Shown here piece by piece: positions 15,984-25,084 of a stretch of DNA of 64,000 nucleotides (position 1 is the stretch's first letter; each line of letters starts with the position of its first letter). A model generated the notes under the pieces. That model worked only from the letters and a program-made list of their open reading frames with translations. It was not told where the DNA came from and did no database searches. The stretch lies in the NCBI RefSeq assembly GCF_041397485.1, contig NZ_JAWKWO010000001.1, positions 1,189,176 to 1,253,175 on the forward strand, given 5' to 3'. Position numbers and translations under genes: made by a program. This DNA is from Zhengella sp020637775 (GTDB taxonomy: Bacteria > Pseudomonadota > Alphaproteobacteria > Rhizobiales > Rhizobiaceae).

Positions 15984-18900
15984 TCAGGCCGCATTGCGCG
16001 GGATGCCCGAGGCTTCCCCTTGCGCCATCCGGCTGACGCTGACGAAATCGATCTTGCCGGAGCCGAGCACCGGCATCCGGTCGATGACGCGCACCTGTGC
16101 CGGAACCATCAGGTCCATCGCCCCTTGCAGCCTGGCAAAGGCGATGAATTCGCCGCGCGTCGCCCCCGCATGATCGGTGAACAGGATCAGCCGCTCGCCC
16201 TTGCGTTCATCCTTCACGCTCGCAACGGCCGAGAGCGCGCCCTTCCACAATTCCCCGGCGAGGGCCTCGACGGCGGCCAACGATACCATCTCGCCGCCGA
16301 TCTTGGCGAAACGCCTGGCCCGGCCGCGAATGGAGATGAAGCCGTCCGGATCGATGGTCACGATGTCGCCGGTGTCGTGCCATCCCTCTTCGAGCGGTTC
16401 CAGCACGCCGGGCCTCTCCGCCCGCAGGTAACCTGCCATGACATTGGGACCGCGCACGAAAAGGCGCCCGCCCTCGTCGACGCCCGGCACAGGCTCCAGC
16501 CGGTAGTCCATGCCCGGCATGATCTTGCCCACCGTTCCGGCGCGATTGTACATCGGCGTGTTGATGGAGATGACCGGCGCGGTTTCGGTCACGCCATAGC
16601 CTTCCAGGATGCGCAGGCCGAATTTCTCCATATAGGCCGTGCGGGTCGCGGGCCTTACCGGTTCGGCGCCCGCGAAGCAGTAGCGCACGGAGCGGAAATC
16701 GTAGGGATGCGCCATGCGCGCATAGCCCGTCAGAAAGGTATCGGTACCGAAGATGATCGTTGCGTTGGACGCATAGACCAGTTCCGGCACGATGCGGTAA
16801 TGCAGCGGCGACGGATAGAAATAGACCGGCACGCCTGACATGAGCGGCAGCACCGTGCCCGCCGTCAGTCCGAAGGAATGGAACACGGGCAGGACGTTGA
16901 ACACCTTGTCCCCGGCATGGAAGTCGATGCGCGAGGCCGCCTGCACCGCGTTGGACAGGATGTTGCGATGCGTCAGGACCACGCCTTTCGGCGTTCCTTC
17001 GGAACCGGATGTGAACAGGATGACCGCCGGATCGTCGGCCTTGCGCGCCATCAGCGGCCGGCCCTTGCGCAACAGGCCCAGAAACTTGTCCCTGATGCCG
17101 ATGGTTGCACGCAGGTCATCCAGCCAGACGATCTTCACACTGCCGGCGATCTCGTCGATCACGGGTCCGAGCTTGGCCTGTTCCACGAAGGCGCGGGAGG
17201 TGAGCACCGTCTTCACTTGCGCCGCCTTGCAGGCCGAAAGGATATTGGCCGGCCCGGCGGTGAAATTCAGCATCGCCGGCACCTTGCCCGCCGACATGAC
17301 GCCAAGCACGGTGGCCGCGGTGCCGTTGGCATTGGGCAGCATCACCCCCAGCACCGCCTCTGCGCCGAACAGCGACCTGAACCGGGCACCCAGCACCGCC
17401 GCGCCCGTCAGCAGTTTGCCGTAGGAAAGCTTGCCGGACAGCGGATCCTCGACCGCCAGCTTCGAAAAGCCGCGTTCGCGCGCCGTGTCCATGATCCGGT
17501 CAAGGACCGTGGAATCGGTGGAGGTGGTCCGGAAAACCAGATCCGACATCACCCCGTAGAGCGCCGCTCCGGCGGCCGCGCGCCGCTTGCGCCCTCTCAG
17601 GTGCGGATCGACCGACAGCCTGACCGGTTCGAGGATCGTCACCTTCACCTTCGGGAACAGCCGCCGGCGCACATGGCGGGATGTCAGCCGCGAGAAGAAG
17701 CTCTTCTCCAGCCCGTCGATGCGGATGGGAACCACGCAGGTATCCGTCTTGTCGGCCACCATGGCGGCACCGTCATAGACCTTCATCAGCCCGCCCGTCA
17801 CCGTGATCCGCCCCTCCGGGAAGATGACCAGCGGATCGCCGCCCTGCACCGCCTTGATCAGCGTGCGCGTGCCCATCGGCTTTGACGGGTCCAGCGGCAT
17901 TGCCCGGGTCAGCTTGAGAAACGGCTTGATCCACCAGGCCTGCGCGATCTTGTAGTCGATGGCAAAGACCGGCTCTTCCTCGGTGAGCACCAGCGCCAGC
18001 GGCCCGTCGAGAAAGGAGACATGGTTGAGCGCCAGGACCGGGGCGCGGCCGGCTTTCTTCAGGTTGTCGAGCCCTTCGATCTCCAGCCGCAGGAAGGCGC
18101 GGAACAGGATGGAAACGAAATCGCGGAACGGGTTGGTCGGCAGGAAGCGCAGCATCGCCCAGGCAGCCACGCCGTTCAGCACAGCAAGCCCCATCAGGAC
18201 CTCGGCAATGCTCACGCCTGCGCCCTGGATGGCCGCGACAAGCCCTCCGCCCAGCGCCATGAAACCGGCGGACAGCACGTTGGCCGCGGCCACCACGCGG
18301 GCGCGCCGGTCTTCAGGCGCCCAGGCCTGGAGAGCGGTAAAGGTGGGCACGGCCACGAAAGCGCCGGCCACGGCAAGCCCTGCCAGGTCCACGGCCACGC
18401 GGATCGTTCCGGGCTGGGCAAGGAAGGCGCCGAGCGTTGCCGCCGTCTCAGCCGCCTCCAGCCCCCAGATCGTTCGTGCCAGGTCGAAGCCGAAAAGCGC
18501 CATCAGCGCCGCGCCGGCCGGCGCGGGCAGCAGGACGATGCGTCCGGCCGACATCCAGGCGGCCACGCCCGAACCGACGGCGATCGAGACGGCGAAAACC
18601 GCAAGGCAGGCCGTGACAGCCATCTCGTTACCGCCAAGGCCGTTCTTCACCATGGACGGAAGCACCGACATGACGATGGCGCCGGCAAGCCAGAACCAGG
18701 AGGCCATCAGGGCCGTGCGCCACAAACGCGTGTCGGCGCGGATTTCGCGCACCAGCCGCCACGTGGAGCGGAAAATGTTGGCATCGATGACAAGGTCCGG
18801 CGCAGCCGGTCCCGTGCGCGGAATGAAACGGCTGGCCAGCCAGCAGGCGGCCGCGAAGGCGATCATCATCGGCCCGAACACGAGCACCGACACACCGCCG

Positions 18901-19391
18901 CTCGATGCCACGCCGGCGACGATCGTGCCGGCCAGGATGGCGATGAACGTGGCGCCCTCGACCCAGGCATTGGCCCGGGGCAATTCCCTCTTGTCCAGCA
19001 GATCCGGCAGGATGCCGTATTTCACCGGCCCGAACAGCGCCGAGCCGACCCCGAACAGGAACAGCGCTCCCATCAGCACCGGGATCGAGGAAAACGCGAT
19101 ACCGGCCACCGCTATGACGGCGGCGCCGGCTTCCGCCAGTTTCAGCCGTTCGGCCATCGCCGCCTTGTCGAACCGGTCGGCCAGTTCGCCGCCCAGCGCC
19201 GAAAGCAGGAGGAAGGGCGCGATGAAGATGGCGCCCGCCAGCGTGATCAGCGAAGCCGCATCCTCCGCCGCCAGCTTGAAAAGGATGAGAAAGACAAGCG
19301 TGTTCTTGAGAAAATTGTCGTTGAACGCCGCCAGGAACTGCGTCCAGAACAGCGGCGCGAAACGCCGCGACAGCATCATGTGCCCTTGCAT
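15984..19391 (-). CDS. aas: Fused lysophospholipid transporter/acyltransferase/acyl-ACP synthetase
   Basis: A 1135-residue three-part protein. Residues about 1-420 are an LplT-like MFS transporter with 10-12 membrane helices. Residues about 430-620 are a PlsC acyltransferase with HVSFLD (457-462) and PEGR (525-528). Residues about 630-1135 are an AMP-forming acyl-acyl-carrier synthetase with FTSGSEGTPKG (793-803), GYGVTETAP and HDTGD. Together the parts flip lysophospholipid inward and re-acylate it. The gene follows the yiaA-like gene by 101 bases on the same strand, so it may belong to the PspA operon. Confidence 0.93.
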   Translation of the reverse strand: MQGHMMLSRRFAPLFWTQFLAAFNDNFLKNTLVFLILFKLAAEDAASLITLAGAIFIAPFLLLSALGGELADRFDKAAMAERLKLAEAGAAVIAVAGIAFSSIPVLMGALFLFGVGSALFGPVKYGILPDLLDKRELPRANAWVEGATFIAILAGTIVAGVASSGGVSVLVFGPMMIAFAAACWLASRFIPRTGPAAPDLVIDANIFRSTWRLVREIRADTRLWRTALMASWFWLAGAIVMSVLPSMVKNGLGGNEMAVTACLAVFAVSIAVGSGVAAWMSAGRIVLLPAPAGAALMALFGFDLARTIWGLEAAETAATLGAFLAQPGTIRVAVDLAGLAVAGAFVAVPTFTALQAWAPEDRRARVVAAANVLSAGFMALGGGLVAAIQGAGVSIAEVLMGLAVLNGVAAWAMLRFLPTNPFRDFVSILFRAFLRLEIEGLDNLKKAGRAPVLALNHVSFLDGPLALVLTEEEPVFAIDYKIAQAWWIKPFLKLTRAMPLDPSKPMGTRTLIKAVQGGDPLVIFPEGRITVTGGLMKVYDGAAMVADKTDTCVVPIRIDGLEKSFFSRLTSRHVRRRLFPKVKVTILEPVRLSVDPHLRGRKRRAAAGAALYGVMSDLVFRTTSTDSTVLDRIMDTARERGFSKLAVEDPLSGKLSYGKLLTGAAVLGARFRSLFGAEAVLGVMLPNANGTAATVLGVMSAGKVPAMLNFTAGPANILSACKAAQVKTVLTSRAFVEQAKLGPVIDEIAGSVKIVWLDDLRATIGIRDKFLGLLRKGRPLMARKADDPAVILFTSGSEGTPKGVVLTHRNILSNAVQAASRIDFHAGDKVFNVLPVFHSFGLTAGTVLPLMSGVPVYFYPSPLHYRIVPELVYASNATIIFGTDTFLTGYARMAHPYDFRSVRYCFAGAEPVRPATRTAYMEKFGLRILEGYGVTETAPVISINTPMYNRAGTVGKIMPGMDYRLEPVPGVDEGGRLFVRGPNVMAGYLRAERPGVLEPLEEGWHDTGDIVTIDPDGFISIRGRARRFAKIGGEMVSLAAVEALAGELWKGALSAVASVKDERKGERLILFTDHAGATRGEFIAFARLQGAMDLMVPAQVRVIDRMPVLGSGKIDFVSVSRMAQGEASGIPRNAA

Positions 19392-19492
19392 GAAAATAAT
19401 CCCCCGGTTGGTACCCGCCGCAACTCTCCCATGGAAGCATGGACCTGTGGTTGTAGAGGCAGGCAGATCAGGTGCTGTGGTGAAGAATGCGG

Positions 19493-19777
19493 TCAGGAAT
19501 GCGCCTCGCCGACCTCGCGCAACAGCCGTTCGGTGCGCGCCTCGTCGAGCTTGTTGACAAGGCGCTCGCTTTCATCCTTGTCCCGCAATGTCTTGGTAAG
19601 GCTGATCGAGGTGTGGACCAGCATGATGGCCGCCATCGCATAGAAGCCCTTGGCGGCGAAACTTGCTTCCATGAAGAAGATGCCACCCGCCATCATGCCG
19701 GCGGAGACAACGAAGGAAAAGGCGGAAAAAAGAACCCAGGAACTGGTGTTTCTGGCGGTCACATTGGTCTCGGACAT
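19493..19777 (-). CDS. YiaA/YiaB two-helix membrane protein
   Basis: A 94-residue protein with two membrane helices (about residues 13-36 and 40-60), GMMAGGIFFM in the first, and a charged C-terminal tail that looks helical. It matches the YiaAB two-helix domain family, whose role is unknown. It sits 46 bases after pspA on the same strand and before aas, implying a membrane-stress role by association. Confidence 0.82.
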   Translation of the reverse strand: MSETNVTARNTSSWVLFSAFSFVVSAGMMAGGIFFMEASFAAKGFYAMAAIMLVHTSISLTKTLRDKDESERLVNKLDEARTERLLREVGEAHS

Positions 19778-19823
19778 CGATATATCCCTTCAGGTAACGG
19801 TGAGGTCAGGGTGCAAATCCGGT

Positions 19824-20510
19824 TCAGGCAGCCTTGCCGGCGGCCTGTGTCAGGCGGGCCAGAACATCATCGGCCGTTGTCTGGAGCGGTTCGCCGCAAC
19901 CGGCTTCGGCAAGCCGTTCGGCCATGGCCGCCGGATCGGATGCGGCGCTCATCTGGTCCATCGCCGCCGCGGTGGCGTCGATCTTCTTCTGCCGCATGCG
20001 CAGCCGCAGCAGCGTCTCTTCCGCATCGCGCAGGGCCGAAAGCCCGCTGCTCCCCGCCCCGTCGCGCAGCCGCTGCGTGCTTTCCACCGCGCTTGCGACA
20101 CGCTGGCCGCGCTGCAAGTCTCGAAGCCGGGCTTCAGACTGCCGGAGTTCCATCGTCAAACGCAGGATCTCACTGTTAAAGGCCGTCTGCGCCTCGACAC
20201 AGGCCGTGCATTCCGCTTCGAGTATTGCAATCGTCGAGGCAGCTTCGCGCGCCAGATCCTCCTTGCCCTGCCCGAGCGCGGCAATCGCCCGCGTCTCCAG
20301 ATCGGCGATGCGCGCGGCCAGCCGGTTGTGCTGATCCGCCTCCTGCCGGTTCTGGGCGATGGCGATCGCGACAGCCTTGCGGGCCGCATCGACAGCCTGG
20401 GCGGCGTCCCGGATCTGCTGGCGCAGGATCGCCAGCGCGTTCCTGTCCGCAAGGCTCTCACCCGCGTCATGCACACGTCCCCTGAACAGGGCAAACAAGT
20501 GTTTGAACAT
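19824..20510 (-). CDS. pspA: PspA/IM30-family protein
   Basis: A 228-residue protein that is almost wholly helical and charged, with long coiled coils between about residues 25 and 190, as in PspA/IM30/Vipp1. These ESCRT-III-like proteins coat and repair stressed inner membrane. The sequence is divergent from enterobacterial PspA, and no pspF, pspB or pspC is nearby. Instead a TetR regulator gene is divergent, with three operator copies between. Confidence 0.85.
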   Translation of the reverse strand: MFKHLFALFRGRVHDAGESLADRNALAILRQQIRDAAQAVDAARKAVAIAIAQNRQEADQHNRLAARIADLETRAIAALGQGKEDLAREAASTIAILEAECTACVEAQTAFNSEILRLTMELRQSEARLRDLQRGQRVASAVESTQRLRDGAGSSGLSALRDAEETLLRLRMRQKKIDATAAAMDQMSAASDPAAMAERLAEAGCGEPLQTTADDVLARLTQAAGKAA

Positions 20511-20527
20511 TTTCGGCTCTCCGTATA

Positions 20528-20598
20528 TGAACGTTGTTCACGTTCGAAACATGGCACGAAAGTGAACGTTGTTCAAGTATTTTTCTGAACAATGTTCA
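20528..20598. promoter_or_regulatory. Three operator copies between pspA and tetR
   Basis: The 13-base imperfect palindrome TGAACGTTGTTCA occurs exactly at 20528-20540 and 20563-20575, and as TGAACAATGTTCA at 20586-20598. Spacing is 35 and 23 bases. The copies fill the 109-base gap between the divergent genes, so one regulator can control both directions. Confidence 0.85.
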
Positions 20599-20619
20599 TG
20601 AACAGGGGAGCTACGGTGA

Positions 20620-21249
20620 ATGACAGGAAAACGCGACGCACGCCGGGAAGACTTGCGCAGGCGGCTCATCGCCGCCGCCGCGGCGCGCATCGAGGCCGGC
20701 GGGTTGCGCAATCTGGGTGCCCGTGACGTCACATCCGATGCGGGCTGCGCGCTGGGCAGCCTCTATACCGCATTCAAGGATCTCGATGATCTCGTCGTTC
20801 ACGTGAACAGCGTCACGCTCGCGCGCCTTGGCGCAGCCATTTCCGCCGCGCGGGAGGGTGCAGACGGCCCGGTCGATACGCTGAAAGCCATGGCGCTCGC
20901 CTATCTCGCCTTCGCCCGTCAGAATCACGCCCTGTGGATTGCACTTTTCGACTATGCGGCGCTGGCCGGCATGGACATTCCCGACTGGCACCGTGAGGAA
21001 CAGGCCATTCTCATCAGCAATATTGCCGGCCCGGTGGCAGCGCTCAATCCCGGCATGAGCGAAGGCGACCTGGCGGTGCGCTCACGCACCCTGTTTGCAG
21101 CCGTGCACGGCATTGTCTCGATCAGCCTGGAGGAACGCTTCGTCGGCATCCCGCAAACGAGCCTGGAGGGTGAACTGATCGCCTTTGTCGACCAGATGGT
21201 GGCGGGCCTGAACGCCACCGACGCGCCCCTGCCACCGCCTGAAACGTGA
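20620..21249 (+). CDS. TetR-family regulator of the pspA cluster
   Basis: A 209-residue TetR-type repressor: an N-terminal helix-turn-helix with LRNLGARDVTSDAGCALGSLYTAFKDLDDL at about residues 28-57 and a C-terminal ligand domain rich in Ala, Leu and Phe (ALWIALFDYAALAGM). A GGGGAG ribosome site precedes the ATG. It is divergent from pspA and the three TGAAC-N3-GTTCA copies lie between, so it likely controls itself and the pspA-yiaA(-aas) unit. The inducer is unknown. Confidence 0.88.
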   Translation: MTGKRDARREDLRRRLIAAAAARIEAGGLRNLGARDVTSDAGCALGSLYTAFKDLDDLVVHVNSVTLARLGAAISAAREGADGPVDTLKAMALAYLAFARQNHALWIALFDYAALAGMDIPDWHREEQAILISNIAGPVAALNPGMSEGDLAVRSRTLFAAVHGIVSISLEERFVGIPQTSLEGELIAFVDQMVAGLNATDAPLPPPET

Positions 21250-21306
21250 AAGGGGCCGGCGCGCCCGCGCCAGGCCCTTGGCAAGACGTGGCTTGCAGCC
21301 GCCGGT

Positions 21307-21564
21307 TCATTCCATGCCGAGTGCGGCCTTGTAGAGTTCCAGCATCGCCTCCTGCTCCTGGCGCTCGTTGGCATCCTGCTTGCGCAGCCGCACGATGGTC
21401 CGCAGCGCCTTGGTGTCGAAACCGTTGCCCTTGGCCTCGGCATAGACATCCTTGATGTCGTCGGCGATGGTTTTCTTCTCTTCTTCCAGCCGCTCGATGC
21501 GCTCGATGATCGAGCGAAGCTGGCCGGCGGCGACGGTTTCGGATTCGGCAGTGATATCGTCCAC
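21307..21564 (-). CDS. gapR: GapR-like DNA-binding protein (DUF2312)
   Basis: An 85-residue DUF2312 protein, full family length. It has AAGQLRSIIERIERLEEEKK, KDVYAEAKGNGFDTKALR and TIVRLRKQD, the helical pattern of Caulobacter GapR, which binds overtwisted A+T-rich DNA ahead of replication forks. It converges with the tetR gene. Confidence 0.93.
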   Translation of the reverse strand: MDDITAESETVAAGQLRSIIERIERLEEEKKTIADDIKDVYAEAKGNGFDTKALRTIVRLRKQDANERQEQEAMLELYKAALGME

Positions 21565-21723
21565 GGGAGTTCTCCGGATGGTTCGCCCGGCGCAAGGTGA
21601 AGGGAATCGCGGGCACTTCAGATGGCATGTCGATGCCGCAGCCCGGCGCCCCGGTCAAGCGCCCGGGCCGCGCCGCATCCGCGCATGGCGTCTCCCCATG
21701 TGAAAACCGGGGATAGCCCGCGC

Positions 21724-22032
21724 TCAGTGGTCCTTCGGACGGTTGACCTCGAAATCGGCCAGTTGCTGCGCGCTGGCCCCGGTCTGGTGCTTCGCCTTCC
21801 ATTCCTCGTAGGGCATGCCGTAGACGATTTCGCGGCTTTCGTCCTTGCTCAGGTCGAGACCGGCGTCGCGCGCGGCATCCAGATACCAGTTGGACAGGCA
21901 ATTGCGGCAGAACCCGGCGAGGTTCATCAGGTCGATGTTCTGTACATCCACGCGGTCGCGCAAATGGCTGACGAGACGGCGGAACGCCGCGGCCTCCAGG
22001 TCGCGCTGCTGGCTCTCGCTCAACTTGTTCAT
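21724..22032 (-). CDS. DUF1244 protein
   Basis: A 102-residue DUF1244 protein of unknown function. It contains LRDRVDVQNIDLMNLAGFCR then NCLSNWY, and ends in a polar tail after EWKAKHQ. Its start overlaps the stop of the amidohydrolase gene (ATGA), so the two are translated together. The pair gapR/DUF1244/N-formylglutamate amidohydrolase/DUF1036/pyk is common in rhizobial genomes. Confidence 0.88.
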   Translation of the reverse strand: MNKLSESQQRDLEAAAFRRLVSHLRDRVDVQNIDLMNLAGFCRNCLSNWYLDAARDAGLDLSKDESREIVYGMPYEEWKAKHQTGASAQQLADFEVNRPKDH

Positions 22033-22847
22033 GACGGCTCTCCTCTTTCCACCGGGCCGGTGCGCGAGCCATGGGGCTGCGCCACATGGATATCGGGCAG
22101 CCGGTTGATCGCGTCAAGCATCGGCGCCAGCCGTGCCGCCCATTCCTCCTGCCCCGCATCATCGGCAATCAGGTCCTGCCGGATTTCGATGAGCAGATGG
22201 GCAAAGCCCGGCCGAATGGCATGGGTATACATCGTGTCGCCCTTCAGCGCCCCGTCATAGGGTTCGTTGTCGCCCACGATCAGGCCGGGCTCGGCCGACA
22301 GCATCTCGATGAGCGGACGCACCGCGCGGTCGTCGCTGTCCCAAAGGATGCCGGCATGCCAGGGCCGCGCCCGCCCCTGCATTTCCGGCGTGAAGGAATG
22401 GATGGAGACGATGAAGGGTGCATTGCCCGGCCCCTTGCGCTGGACCGCGGCGATCCGCTCCCACACCGCGGCGTGATAGGGCCGGTAGAAATGCGACAGG
22501 CGCTTTTCCCGCTCTGCCTCGCTCATCGGGTAATTGCCGGGAATGATCGTGCCGTCATAGAGCTGACGGATCAGCGTCGGATCGTCGGCGCCGCGATTGG
22601 GATCGATCAGCAGCCGGGAAAAGCCGGCCATCACCGCTGGCGCGCCGAGCCGGGCCGCCAGCTTGCGCGTCACGGCCTCCACGCCGATGTCAAAGGCGAT
22701 ATGCCGCTCGAACTCCCATTCCGGAAGGCCGAGCGACCCATAGGCATCCGGCAGGTCGCGCCGGGCGTGGTCGGCAACGAGCACGAGGCCGAGGCTCTCG
22801 TCGCCTTCGATGGTGAGAAAGGTTTCAAAGCGTGGGGAAGCGGTCAT
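22029..22847 (-). CDS. N-formylglutamate amidohydrolase
   Basis: A 272-residue FGase-family protein that would release glutamate and formate from N-formylglutamate. VADHARRDLPDAYGSLGL, GFSRLLIDPNR, SIHSFTPEMQG and HLLIEIRQDL are its conserved stretches. hut genes are absent nearby, so the histidine pathway link is only by family. I chose the ATG at 22847 (MTASPRFETF); an ATG ten codons upstream has no homology. It overlaps the DUF1244 gene by 4 bases. Confidence 0.88.
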   Translation of the reverse strand: MTASPRFETFLTIEGDESLGLVLVADHARRDLPDAYGSLGLPEWEFERHIAFDIGVEAVTRKLAARLGAPAVMAGFSRLLIDPNRGADDPTLIRQLYDGTIIPGNYPMSEAEREKRLSHFYRPYHAAVWERIAAVQRKGPGNAPFIVSIHSFTPEMQGRARPWHAGILWDSDDRAVRPLIEMLSAEPGLIVGDNEPYDGALKGDTMYTHAIRPGFAHLLIEIRQDLIADDAGQEEWAARLAPMLDAINRLPDIHVAQPHGSRTGPVERGEPS

Positions 22848-23042
22848 GGTCTCAGGCAGGCGGCCGGGCGGCCGCATCCGGTTGCGGGTTGATGGCGGCG
22901 AAGCAATGCCGCCACGTTCTAAACAATCTTGCGGTCAAGAAGTAGGCTGCGTTGACATGCCCGTCCACATTTCCCAAAAAAGAAGGGCGGTTGACGCATG
23001 GAAAAACGATGTGACCCCTCGCGGGCAGGTGCAGGTCAGGCA

Positions 23043-23516
23043 ATGAAATCGGCAGCTTTTCGGTGGTGCGCTCCCACGGCGTTGTTCGCCGCAACCACCT
23101 GTCTGGCGGCAATGGCCATGCCCGGCGTGGCCCGCGCCGACTTCCGCGTGTGCAATGCCACGCAAAACCTCGTTGGCGTGGCCATCGGCTACCGTGCCGC
23201 CTCCGGCTGGATCACCGAAGGCTGGTGGCATATCGAGGCATCGAGCTGCAAGACGCTGGTAGAGGGCGACCTGTCGTCGCGCTACTACTACCTTTATGCC
23301 GAGGATGCCGAGCGCGGCGGCCGCTGGAACGGCCCGATCAACATGTGCGTGGCCGACAAGGAGTTCAAGATCGTCGGCATCAACGACTGCTTCGCCCGCG
23401 GTTTCCAGCGCGCCGGCTTCCAGGAATACGATACCGGTGAACAGGCCAACTGGATGGTCCAGCTCACCGACGAACCAGCCATTCCCACCACGCCCGGCAC
23501 CGCGGCCAGCAACTGA
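23043..23516 (+). CDS. Exported DUF1036 protein
   Basis: A 157-residue DUF1036 protein with a signal peptide cut near ARA-DF. The mature domain begins DFRVCNATQNLVGVAIGY and carries WITEGWWHIEASSC and YAEDAERGG, with four conserved cysteines that may be disulfide-bonded in the periplasm. The function is unknown. The ATG at 23043 has GGTCAGG upstream and puts the signal peptide at the N-terminus; a start 45 bases earlier would not. It lies just before pyk, as in many relatives. Confidence 0.88.
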   Translation: MKSAAFRWCAPTALFAATTCLAAMAMPGVARADFRVCNATQNLVGVAIGYRAASGWITEGWWHIEASSCKTLVEGDLSSRYYYLYAEDAERGGRWNGPINMCVADKEFKIVGINDCFARGFQRAGFQEYDTGEQANWMVQLTDEPAIPTTPGTAASN

Positions 23517-23557
23517 GACCCGGTGCGCCCGGTGTCATACGGGCGTAACCATCGCGG

Positions 23558-23586
23558 TTGACCCTGTGCCGCGCTTCACTTAAAAC
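23558..23586 (+). promoter_or_regulatory. Predicted sigma-70 promoter of pyk
   Basis: TTGACC (23558-23563), 17 bases, TAAAAC (23581-23586). The transcript would start near 23593, only about 13-22 bases before the pyk start codon. Confidence 0.5.
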
Positions 23587-23605
23587 GATTTAAAATTCAA
23601 TCCGG

Positions 23606-25060
23606 ATGGAATTCATGGATATCGTCAGACGAAACCGCAAGGCCAAGGTGGTCGCAACGCTCGGGCCTGCATCCTCGTCCAGGGAAATGATCGAAAAGCT
23701 GAGCCGCGCCGGCGCGGATGTTTTTCGCATCAACATGAGCCATGCCAGCCATGACCTGATGCGCGACCTTGTCGCCCGCATTCGACAGGTCGAGGCTTCG
23801 GTCGGCAGGCCCATTGCCATTCTGGGCGATCTCCAGGGTCCGAAGCTGCGTGTCGGCCTGTTTGCCGAGGGCAAGGCTTTGCTGGAACCCGGCCAGACCT
23901 TCACCCTCGACAACAATCCCGAACCCGGTGACGCCACCCGCGTTCATCTGCCGCATCCGGAGATATTGGCATCGGTTGAAGCCGGCCACCGGCTGCTCAT
24001 TGACGATGGCAAGCTGCAATTGAAGGCCGTGACCACCGAACCCGGCAAGATCATCTGCACCGTGGTCACAGGGACGAAGATATCCGACCGCAAGGGCGTT
24101 TCCCTGCCCGATACCGACCTGCCGGTTGGCGCCCTGACCGACAAGGACCGTGCCGACCTTCAGGCCTTGCTGGAAACCGGCGTCGACTGGATCGCGCTCT
24201 CCTTCATCCAGCGCCCGGAGGATCTGGCGGAAGTGCGCAAGATCGCACGCGGGCGTGCCGGCATCCTCTCCAAGATCGAGAAGCCGCAGGCCGTGCAAAG
24301 GCTGGCCGAGATCATCGAGCTTTCCGATGCCATCATGGTGGCGCGCGGCGACCTTGGCGTGGAAATGCCGATCGAATCCGTCCCCGGCCTGCAAAAGCAG
24401 ATCACCCGCACCTGCCGCCGCGAAGGCAAGCCCGTCGTCGTTGCCACGCAGATGCTGGAAAGCATGATCTCGGCCCCCGTGCCGACCCGCGCCGAGGTCT
24501 CCGACGTCGCGACCGCCCTTTTCGAAGGCGCCGACGCGGTCATGCTGTCGGCGGAATCGGCGGCCGGCGACTATCCCGTGGAAGCGGTTGCCATGATGGA
24601 TTCCATCGCCCGCCAGGTGGAACGCGATCCCACCTTCCCCGGAATCATCGCCGCACAGCGCCTGGAGCCGGAATCCACCGGCGCCGACGCCATCGCGGCG
24701 GCCGCGCGCCAGATTGCAGAGACGCTGAACCTGTCGGCCATCGTCTGCTACACGTCGTCGGGAACGACCGGCCTGCGCGCTTCGCGCGAACGTCCCATGG
24801 TGCCCGTCATCGCGCTGTCACCGATCGCCGAAACGGCCCGTCGCCTGACGCTTGCATGGGGCCTGCATTGCGTCGTCACCGAGGATGCCAGGAACGAGGA
24901 CGACATGGTCGACCGCGCCTGCTCGATCGCCTATCGCGACGGCTTCGGCAAGGCCGGCAGCCGCGTCATCATCACCGCGGGCGTTCCCTTCGGCACGCCC
25001 GGTTCCACCAACATGCTCCGCATCGCCTATATCGGCTCCGACGGCCACGGCGGCGTGTGA
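23606..25060 (+). CDS. pyk: Pyruvate kinase
   Basis: A 484-residue glycolytic enzyme that makes pyruvate and ATP from phosphoenolpyruvate and ADP. VVATLGPASSS, FRINMSHAS, ILGDLQGPKLRVG, SKIEKPQAV, MVARGDLGVEMP and VATQMLESM are all present, with the C-terminal allosteric domain. The first ATG is at 23606; a second at 23615 is also possible. It follows the DUF1036 gene and converges on an SGNH esterase gene. Confidence 0.97.
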   Translation: MEFMDIVRRNRKAKVVATLGPASSSREMIEKLSRAGADVFRINMSHASHDLMRDLVARIRQVEASVGRPIAILGDLQGPKLRVGLFAEGKALLEPGQTFTLDNNPEPGDATRVHLPHPEILASVEAGHRLLIDDGKLQLKAVTTEPGKIICTVVTGTKISDRKGVSLPDTDLPVGALTDKDRADLQALLETGVDWIALSFIQRPEDLAEVRKIARGRAGILSKIEKPQAVQRLAEIIELSDAIMVARGDLGVEMPIESVPGLQKQITRTCRREGKPVVVATQMLESMISAPVPTRAEVSDVATALFEGADAVMLSAESAAGDYPVEAVAMMDSIARQVERDPTFPGIIAAQRLEPESTGADAIAAAARQIAETLNLSAIVCYTSSGTTGLRASRERPMVPVIALSPIAETARRLTLAWGLHCVVTEDARNEDDMVDRACSIAYRDGFGKAGSRVIITAGVPFGTPGSTNMLRIAYIGSDGHGGV

Positions 25061-25084
25061 TCCGGCGGTCACGCCGCCTGCCGG

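Noticed and set aside
21250..21290. G+C-rich dyad between tetR and gapR as a terminator
   Set aside because: There is a bulged stem but no T-run on either side, so a terminator is not supported.
23580..23593. TTAA-N6-TTAA before pyk as a CtrA box
   Set aside because: The spacing is 6, not 7, and the sequence is better explained as the -10 region of a sigma-70 promoter.
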